A stretch of 64,000 nucleotides of DNA from Hedera helix (lineage: Eukaryota; Streptophyta; Magnoliopsida; Apiales; Araliaceae): the NCBI GenBank assembly GCA_947179155.2, contig OX359282.1:18058510-18122509 (forward strand). The letters are read 5' to 3'. The position numbers were made by a program, and so were the translations under genes. The notes beneath the pieces were generated by a model. That model was not told the origin of the DNA. It was given only the letters and a program-made list of their open reading frames with translations, and did not search any database. This document shows positions 56,311-64,000 of this stretch, piece after piece (the stretch's first letter is position 1; each line of letters starts with the position of its first letter).

Positions 56311-58084
56311 TGTGACGCCCCCAAATCATTATACTTACTATAGATGACTTGGTGCTCACTATAAATGCTAAATCAATAGGTTTATAGATGATTTTCTTTA
56401 TTCTCAAACAAAGTTCTCATCTTAATTTCCAAAGATCTTTCATTATTTTATATTAAGTCATTGTAATCGATACAAGAAACTTAATACTCAAACATAACAT
56501 TTTATCCTAAATATTTAGATATTCTATAACTTTACATGTTCCAACATCTACGACATTAAATCATTAGGACAACTCTTGGGAATAGAGAATCTCGCGGTGA
56601 ATGTTTGCATCTTCACCCGTGATAAATGTTTGCATTTTTATTCGTGTCAAATAGTTGTATCTTTGTCCGGTGCAAAATTCTCTTTCCGTACAGAACATTA
56701 CCCAAATTGTTAAAACCCTCATTCGAAACATATTTGGTTCTAGTGATATATATCTCTTCATATTTATAATCCTACTTATCCGATATTCAGAATAGTAATA
56801 ACGAGTTATACCTAGGTCCGAGGAACCTTAACGATAGATTTGACTAGTCAATATCGCTTAGTCCTGTCTCGGATGTAAAACACTCACAAGTTATTTATCG
56901 ATCCTCATCCAAATAAATAGATCATTATTAATACGATGTTAAGTTTTAACAATTCTAGGTTTAATCAAAGTAAAGACGTAATAACAAAATGTGATAAAAC
57001 TTGATAATATTTATATAATATTCGGTTACATGTGTGGAACTTGTTCTTATTACAAAATGTCATTATGGCCACAGTTAAGAATAGTTAAGGAAAGTAGTAA
57101 ACTAGTCTACGCATTTCTTCTTTCCTTTCTTCTTTGAGCCGGAGCTCTCGAGTTTGTCTGCAAATTAGGTTTATATGCAAGGGTGAGCTAAAATGCTCAA
57201 CAAGTCTTAAACACATATCATATAAGTGAACTCACACCGATATGATTGTAAGGATTCATGGCACAACAACTTATAGTTACAAATGTTTTAACATAGCAAG
57301 ACTGAGTGGTGGTTAGACCTTGAACTATTCTTTGTCTTTCGACTTAGAACTTTTTATAGTGGATATAGAAAGGGAATCAACCTAACGACATCCTATGTTA
57401 TGCATAACATACTATACACTGGACTAATTACGAACAGTGAAACATACTTGTTCATCTCAATTTACTTAACATGTCAGGATCGCCCCAATACAACTTGGTT
57501 TGATATAATAAAGCATAATTCGAATAATATCACGAATGAACATTTTATTTTGCAAGTTATGTCGAAACAAGAAGCAATAACTCTCGTATCAAAGATTTAT
57601 AACACGTTGTATGAACAAAATGTATAAATCACATAAAAATCAAGTAAACAAAGGTTAAGGATAGAAAACTTGCCTTTTTGCACATTAGGGTTTCCCGGTA
57701 ATCACTTAAAGTGCATATATAAAGGGTTTTGCATATCGAATGTTAGTTTATCAAATTTTCTTGTTCTATAAATGTTTTTATACCTAAACTAGACTATTTT
57801 CATTGGCAAAATTAATTGAAAAGTTGGCTAACTCAAAAACTCATTTTTAAGCCTTAAAATCCGAATAGTCCATAAAAATTTTCAACTTCAACCTCTTTTA
57901 CTGTGATAGTCATAACTTTGTAATACAAAAATATTTTGAGGTGATTCTTGAGTCTAAATTTATTTGAATTTCATGATCTACAACTTTCCTTTTGGTTGCT
58001 AAGGCAGATTCGGAATTTATATTTTCAAAAATTTGCAAAATAGTCTGCGAATATATTACACTTATCTTTCTTTGATCCGATTGG

Positions 58085-58760
58085 TAAAACATGATACCTC
58101 AAGCATTAATTTGCTAAGATAACATATTGTAACACTTCATAACATAAAAATGACAAAATCATAAACCTACTTATGTATGATTTATAACTTTTTCTCAAGA
58201 AAACGAAGAACAAATCAAAGAATACAAATAATTAAGTTTCATCGTTCTTGGTTTAGCTTGCTAAATCACGGTGCCACAAGCATGAATTTGCTAGGCCATC
58301 ATGTTTCAGAACTTTATAACACTAAATTATAAAATCATAGACCTACTTATATAGGAAATTATGACTTTTGCTCAAGAACACACGAAGAACACGAAGAACG
58401 CAAAATTGTACATGGTAACGACTTATGTTCTTAAGCTTTTGGATTTTATACTTGAAATAATTTGAGCATTATAACTGCTTACATATGTGGTTATAACACT
58501 CTATAATTGACAAAATTTGGTCATTATAACGACTTGTTTACTTGATTATAACAATTTATAATAAAGCTCAAGAATATACGAAGAACACGGAGAACGGATA
58601 AACTGTACATGGTAACGACATATGTTCATTGATCTTTAAACTACGAATTGAAATTCGACATTATAACTACTATAAAATGTAGAAAGACTCAAGAACACAT
58701 GAAGAACACGGAGAACGACAATCGTACATGGCTACGACTCGCGTTCTTGAGCTTTTGAAA
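58085..58760 (-). repeat. Tandem array in the Tekay-like LTR
   Basis: Two ~178-base units (58091 and 58269; shared cAAGCATnAATTTGCTA, AAATCATAnACCTACTTAT, CTCAAGAAnAC) followed by two shorter ones. All contain CGAAGAACnCGnAGAACG, GTACATGGTAACGAC and GTTCTTnAGC. CTCAAGAAC and GTTCTTGAGC allow each unit to fold into a hairpin. Confidence 0.75.
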
Positions 58761-58950
58761 AAATAAAGATGAAAGAAAAATTGAATATAATAACTACTAG
58801 AGATTGTACCTTTGGTGTTTGCAAGTTTTAACTATTTTTTGCAATTTTCATGGTAGTAACTCACTAGAACTCTCTCTCAATATATGTATAGCTTTGATAC
58901 TTGAATTTTTTCTTTGGAAAATGATGAGAAAAATGAAAAGGTTAGCTTCA

Positions 58951-58958
58951 TATTTATA
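58951..58958 (-). promoter_or_regulatory. TATA box of the Tekay-like LTR
   Basis: TTTCTATAAATATGAAGC on the minus strand, about 1 kb from the LTR start; the tandem array lies downstream. Confidence 0.65.
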
Positions 58959-59956
58959 GAAAAATCAAGTTTTATTAATCGCATTTTTACCCCTGCTTAT
59001 TACACTTTGCACCCTGACGCTTGCATCATCGCTTACATCACTCTTCTTCTGATTGGTTGATTCATTTTCACTTGGATTTAGTTTCAAACAAATCGTGCTA
59101 GTTCTTTTCCAGTTAGTGTAATCGTGCTAGTTTTTCCTAGTTTGGTTGCACTAACTTAGTTACACATAACCTCGTTTGATTTTAACTAATTAATTAAATA
59201 GTATAATATATTAGTATTTATACGTATTTCTTCTGTATAATACAATGTATAATATTTGTATTCTACTAGTATTATACATCGTATTAATCTCGTATAATCT
59301 TTCGTCTAATACATTGTATAATATTCGTATTCTATTGGTATTATACATCGTATTATTCTCGTATTATACATTACAGTATTCTTTTATTATTCTTTGTATT
59401 CCAACTAAATGGTTAACTTCTACTGATTTAAAATTTTGATATTACTGAGTTTTGTTCTGTATAAACACTATTCTGTGAAGTGGAAAGTCTAAAAGACTTG
59501 ACACGTTTTTTGATGAATAGTGTTTTTGGTGACCATTTCTCAGAAAATGGTTAGACGATCAAGAAGTCAAAAAAATATCGTCTTTTCCCTATTTTGTCTT
59601 ATTCCTGGCACGCTTTTTGAGAGAATTTTTATCGACTATAATGTGTTTTCAAAGCGTGAAAAAGATGAATCCTAAAACAAAATGTCATTTTGATCTACAC
59701 GTTTCGCTCGGGGGCCTATGTTAGATTTCCTAGGGTTTAAACCCTAAGGTTTAGGGTTTAAGTTTTATCTTCTTTTTGGTTTTTGAAATAAAATTTTTTT
59801 ATTCTCCTTTTACGTGCTAAGGCTGGATACTCGAACCGAAATACGAAAATAAACAATAACGAAGATTCCATAACACATATAAAATATAATTTATTCTTTA
59901 TTTATTCATATAAAGTTGGATTACAACTCTCTCGCAAGTTCGGAATATTACATGCA

Positions 59957-59966
59957 CCCCTCCTTA
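59957..59966 (-). promoter_or_regulatory. Polypurine tract of the Tekay-like element
   Basis: AAGGAGGGG on the minus strand directly before TGCATGTAATA. Fixes the LTR start at 59956. Confidence 0.75.
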
Positions 59967-59999
59967 AAAGAATTTCATCCCCAAAATTAACTTATACAA

Positions 60000-61475
60000 T
60001 TAAGAAAATAAATGTGGATATTCTATCTTCATTTTATCTTCTAATTCTCACGTAGCTTCTTCGATGGATTGATTTCTCCATATGACCTTGACTGAAGGTA
60101 TGACTTTATTTCGCAAGACTTGTTCCTTCCTATCAACAATTTTAACAGGAATTTCCTCGTAGCTCAGATCCTTCTCGATTTGGATGGGTTCGTAACTGAT
60201 GACGTGTTTGTAGTCGGGTTTATAAGGATGTAACACTGAAACATGAAATGCATTATGTATATGTTCCAGCTCTGGAGATAAGGCTACTTCATAAGCTACT
60301 TCACCTATTCTTCGTAATATTTTGAATGGTCCTATAAACCTTGGAGTCAGTTTTCCTTTTTTCCCGATACGAATCTTTCCTTTCCAGGGAGATACTTTTA
60401 GGAAAACATGACTACCGACTTCAAAGTCTCTCTTTTGTCGATGTAGATCGGCATATCTCTTTTGTCCTTCTTGAGCAGCTCGTAACCTCTGTTGAATTAT
60501 TCGAACTACCTCCGCTATTTGTTGAACCAATTTTGGCCCAAGCATCTTCCGTTCACTAACTTCGTCCCAACACATCGGTGTTCTACACTTCCTTCCATAC
60601 TGAGCTTCATATGGTGGCATTCCTAAATACTAGTGTGATAACTGTTGTTGTAAGAGAATTCTACCAAAGGTAAGTGATCTTCCTAACTTCCCTCAAAATC
60701 CATCATACAAGCTCTCAACATATCCTCCAAAGTCTGGATAGTTCTTTCACTTTGACCATCAGTTTGTGGGTGGTAAGCAGTACTCATTCTCAATTGTGTA
60801 CCTAGATGTTCTTGAAGACATTTTCAGAAGTTTGATGTGAACCTTAGATCTCAATCAGACACAATTAAAACTGGTATGCCATGTCTAGATATAACCTCCT
60901 TAATGTATAGCTTTGTTAATCGGTCCAAAGTGAACTTAACATTGATTGGTAAAAAGTGAGCTGACTTGGTTAGTCTATCCACTATTACCCAAATGGCATC
61001 ATGACCCTTTTGTGTGGTTGGTAGGCCTACTATCAAAATCCATTGTAATATGCTCTTATTTCCACTCTGAAATCTCTAATGGTTATAACAATCCGCTTGG
61101 TCTTTAATGCTCAGCTTTAACCTGCTGACATGTCAAACACCTACTAACGAATTTAGTCACTTCACTTTTCATGTTTGGCCACCAGAAATGTTGACTTATG
61201 TCTTTGTATATTTTGGCACTGTCTGGTGTATTGAAAACTTAATACTATGTGCTCCTGACATGATCTCTTCCTTGAGTTCTTTAACTGTAGGAATCCATAT
61301 TCTAGATTCAAATCTAATGATTCCCTCTTTGTCCATCTTGTAGTTGCCGTTTACAATCTTTGTTGATTTCTTCAACTTCCTATAATTTCCATCTTCCTCT
61401 TAATGTTACCCAACAAGGTTAAGTGATCCTCCATTATGAACAATTTTCTTATCGAGACTGAAGGAACTCTCACTT
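60000..61475 (-). pseudogene. Tekay-like integrase with chromodomain, several point stops
   Basis: A zinc-finger remnant is near 61125 (RCLTCQQVKAEH). The core (61036-60851) reads KGHDAIWVIVDRLTKSAHFL and HGIPVLIVSD and stops at TGA 60851-60853, where Arg (CGA) is usual. After it the frame continues with DGQSERTIQTLEDM, keeping the catalytic Glu. 60620-60048 holds the C-terminal part (YEAQYGRKCRTPMCWDEV, GSHVFLKVSPWKG, HNAFHVSVLHPY) and the chromodomain (IVDRKEQVLRNKVIPSVKVI then WRNQSIEEAT). There TGA (60048-60050) replaces the expected Trp, and a further EYPHLFS-like tail follows. Chromodomains steer integration to marked chromatin. Confidence 0.88.
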
Positions 61476-62702
61476 TTATGTCAAGTCTACTTTAATCAAT
61501 TCATCCTGAGTTGTTAACACATTCAACTTCTCTTGGTTCTTCCTACTCAAAGCATCTGCAACAACATTGGATTTTCCTGGATGATATAGGATTTCACAAT
61601 CATAATCCTTAATCAATTCCAACCATCGTCTTTTCCTCATATTCAACTCTCGTTGTCTAAAAATATACTTTAGACTCTTGTGATCTATATAAATTTTACA
61701 CTTCTCCCCATACAAGTAATGCCTTCATATCTTCAAAGCAAATACTATTGCCGCTAATTCTAGATCGTGAGTAGGATACCTTAACTCATAATCATTTAGC
61801 TGTCGCGAAGCATAAGCTATTACTTTGCCATGTTGCATCAAAACACAACCTAATCCTTTATGTGAGGCATCACTGTAGACTACAAGACCTCCACTATTAT
61901 CAGGTAGTGATAATACTGTTGCCTCACTTAGGCTCTTCTTTAGCTCTTGAAAGCTCTTTTCACATTTGTCTGTCCAAGCATACTTCACGGTCTTTCTGGT
62001 TAAGTTGGTTAACGGGGTTGCTATCTTTGAAAAATCCTTAATGAAGCGCCTATAGTACCCTGCTAAACCCAATAAACTTCTCACTTCGGTTGGGGTCTTT
62101 GGTTGTTCCCAATTCATAACTGCTTCTATCTTTGATGGATCCACTGAAACTCCACTCTTGTCAATCACATGACCTAAGAACTGAACTTTCTCTAGCCAGA
62201 ACTCACATTTTTAAAATTTGGCATAGAGTTGTTCCTTTCGTAAGGTTTCTATTACACTTCTCAAGTGTATAGCATGTTCTTCCAGTATTTTCGAGTATAT
62301 GAGAATATCATCGATGAACACTACAACATACTTGTCTAAGCAAGACCTAAAAACCCTATTCATCAAGTCCATGAGTGCTGTCGGTGCATTTGTTAATCCA
62401 AAAGACATCACTAGAAACTCGTAATGTCCATAACGTGTTTTAAATGCTATCTTCAGAACATCTTCCTTTCTAACCTTCAGTTGATGGTAACCTGAATGTA
62501 GATCAATCTTAGAGAAATACTCTACTCCTTTGAGTTGATCAAACAAGTCATCAATCCTAGGTAATGGATACTTGTTCTTTATGGTCAATTTATTGAGTTC
62601 ACAATAATCAACACATAATCTTAAAGTTCCATCCTCTTTCTTGACAAACAACACTGGTGCTCTCCATAGAGAAACACTTGGTTGTATGTATTTCTTATCC
62701 AA
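61476..62702 (-). pseudogene. Tekay-like RT and RNase H, nearly continuous
   Basis: 62702-62211: KKYIQPSVSLWRAPVLFVKK, VDYCELNKLTIKNKYPLPRI, FSKIDLHSGYHQ, MSFGLTNAPTALMDLMNRVF and the intact FIDDILIYS. A TAA near 62211 interrupts just before CEFWLEKVQF. 62168-61725: connection and RNase H (VRSLLGLAGYYRRFIKDFSK, VYSDASHKGLGCVLM, LELAAIVFALKI), then TGA at 61725-61727 where Trp is expected. 61715-61476 completes RNase H (IDHKSLKYIF, HPGKSNVVADALSRK). Only point stops break the frame. Confidence 0.92.
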
Positions 62703-63500
62703 TCATTCTTGTAACTGTACCATCAACTCTTTCAACTCTACAGGCGCCATTCTATATGGGGCCTTTGAAATAGGTGCAGTTCCAGGAGTTAAATCAATGA
62801 CGAACTTAATCTCCCTATCTGGTGCAAGACCAAGTAGATCATCGGGAAAGACATCATGAAACTCTCTAACCACTGGTATTTGGTTAATATCTAACCCTTT
62901 TTGTTGGCTGTCTACGATATATGCCAAATAGCCCTGACATCCCTTTTGAAGTAATCCTTTTCCTTGATTTACAGTTAGGCATCGGGATTTTCTTGGTGAC
63001 TGACTTCCATTGAAGACTACCGTTGACTTGGACGTTGTAAGAAGTTTAACAGACTTTTGTTGACAATCGATCATCGCTTGGTGATTGGTCAACCAATCCA
63101 TGCTTAGAATTACATTAAATTCCCCTAATTGGATTGGAATAAGATCGACTCTCAGCTCATGACCCTTGATCACTATGCAACACCCTTTTATTATCCTATT
63201 AACAAGAATTAGTTATTTATTAGCAATCTCTATCATTAAAGGACTTTCTAACAATTCACTATGCACATTTAGTTTCCTAAAAAATTCATGAAAAATAAAA
63301 GAGCAAGTAACACCCGAATCAAATAGCACGTAAACACTTATGGTATTGATCAGAATGATACCTGACACTACATCCTGCGATGCTACGACATCTCCCACGG
63401 TCATGTTGAATGTCCTTGCTGTTGGACGACCTGGGTTAGTTGTTGGGGTAGATTTGTTGTTATTGTCCCCTTCGGCATTTCCTCCCTTCTTGGGGCACAT
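62703..63500 (-). pseudogene. Tekay-like protease and protease-RT linker
   Basis: 63500-63213 ends the zinc-knuckle region (CPKKGG) and contains VYVLFDSGVTCSFIF, the aspartic protease box with the catalytic Asp intact. 63173-62703 has GEFNVILSMDWLTNHQAMID, the end of protease, then the linker ending APYRMAPVELKELMVQLQE, interrupted by a stop before RT. A short break lies at 63174-63212. Confidence 0.88.
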
Positions 63501-63716
63501 CTTAGCTTGATACCCCGCGACTCCACAGTGAAAGCAAGTGTCTTTCCTAAGGTTAGGGCATGCGGGTGCTATGTGTCCCTCTTATTTGCAATTGTAGCAA
63601 ATATTTTTCCTTATAGACACACTCCTACGTGTTGTTTCCCGCAGATTTTGCATGGTTATAATATTTTCTTTTTATTCTCCCCTTGTTGTTGGGAGTTTCC
63701 GCCATTGAACCTTCTC

Positions 63717-63766
<50 letters not shown>

Positions 63767-64000
63767 GTTATTATTATTATTTCCTCCTCCATTCCCTCCC
63801 TTGTTGCTCCTTTCCTCATTAAATTTTGTTATGGCTTCACTGTTGCCTTCTGCAATGATAACCTTTTTTAAAAGATGAAAGTAACTATTTATCTGTAATA
63901 CAACTACCTTACCATGAATCCAGGGTTTTAAACCCTCCTCAAACCTTCTTGTTTTTCGCTCCTCCGTGTCTACTTGATTTGGAGTGAAACGAGCAAGTTC
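63501..64000 (-). pseudogene. Tekay-like gag C-terminus with two zinc knuckles and an Asn run
   Basis: Enters from the right edge with FTPNQVDTEERKTRRFEEGL, the end of the gag core. A poly-Asn run encoded by (AAT)n (63716-63779) follows, then NGGNSQQQGE. The first knuckle (CYNCK, TAA at one codon, EGHIAPAC) and the second (CFHCGVAGYQAKMC, His replaced by Tyr) lie at about 63490-63605. A TAA also follows KKKIL near 63660. Confidence 0.85.
63716..63779. repeat. (TTA)n microsatellite in gag
   Basis: About 21 trinucleotide units with one TTG variant. In the gag frame it encodes Asn. Confidence 0.95.

Larger units (their letters stand above)
56311..59956 (-). repeat. 3' LTR of the Tekay-like element (3.65 kb)
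   Basis: Minus-strand start TGCATGTAATATTCC directly after a polypurine tract, end GATTTGGGGGCGTCACA at 56311. TATA at 58951-58958. It holds a repeat array (58090-58760), a duplicated segment (59225-59375) and a telomere-like patch near 59735-59755. Short frames such as 57400-57627 have no support. Confidence 0.83.
56311..64000 (-). mobile_element. Tekay/Del-like Ty3/Gypsy chromovirus, 3' part, nested in the Reina-like element
   Basis: Minus-strand order within the window is gag C-terminus, zinc knuckles, protease, RT, RNase H, integrase, chromodomain, polypurine tract, 3' LTR. Long LTR (3.6 kb), TGTGACGCCCCC outer end and the chromodomain-bearing integrase match plant Tekay/Del chromoviruses. 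RT retains FIDD and integrase its DGQSE motif, so it is the least decayed element here, though several point stops exist. The 5' part lies beyond the window. Confidence 0.88.

Noticed and set aside
57400..57627. 75-codon plus-strand frame
   Set aside because: Inside the Tekay-like LTR, opposite to its transcription, with no resemblance to any family.
1..64000. CRISPR array
   Set aside because: The tandem arrays have no regular spacer-repeat pattern, lie within LTRs of a plant genome and have no cas genes.

Overview
This is a repeat-dense plant nuclear window, almost certainly from a eudicot. The evidence is a five-exon group IIa WRKY transcription factor gene with GT-AG introns, a Sirevirus-type Copia element, Ty3/Gypsy elements of three plant lineages, a plant-type Helitron, a hAT MITE, very AT-rich DNA and long AT microsatellites. 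I cannot name the species. I see no rRNA, intact tRNA, CRISPR array or bacterial-style operon.

Layout. 1-9257: one decayed Sirevirus on the minus strand, cut by the left window edge (ORF3, RNase H, RT, integrase, protease, gag, PBS, 5' LTR). 9263-12840: a 2.45 kb LTR plus a truncated second copy. 12841-14160: AT-rich spacer. 14165-14760: hAT MITE with a perfect 8-bp target duplication. 14912 to about 20548: a Helitron carrying a broken Pif1-like helicase. 22625-25464: a second copy, inverted, of the 9.3 kb LTR. 27052-36962: a decayed Tat-like Gypsy element with an antisense accessory reading frame, itself split by another LTR (29742-31297). 36957-37475: compound microsatellites and a promoter-like module. 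38520-40940: a solo Sirevirus LTR related to that at 7788-9257. 42056-44080: the WRKY gene, the only apparently intact host gene. 44953-49055: a 4.1 kb solo LTR with a perfect 5-bp target duplication and an AT-only palindrome array. 51013-51634: a broken Myb/SANT-like gene. 52306-56310: a decayed short-LTR Gypsy chromovirus whose protease region is interrupted at 56310 by a Tekay/Del-like chromovirus (56311 to beyond 64000).

How it works together. The WRKY gene sits in an island of about 4 kb between two solo LTRs, with W-box cores and a TATA box upstream. Almost everything else is retrotransposon debris of several ages, shown by nesting, single-base stops (often TGG to TAG/TGA) and solo LTRs. 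The most unusual signal is a short motif, ACTCTACGA/TCGTAGAGT, the two halves of an 18-bp palindrome. It recurs in the Sirevirus LTR, spacer, ORF3 and pol linker in more than one reading frame, and again in the unlinked solo LTR. This points to selection or spread at the nucleic-acid level rather than the protein level.
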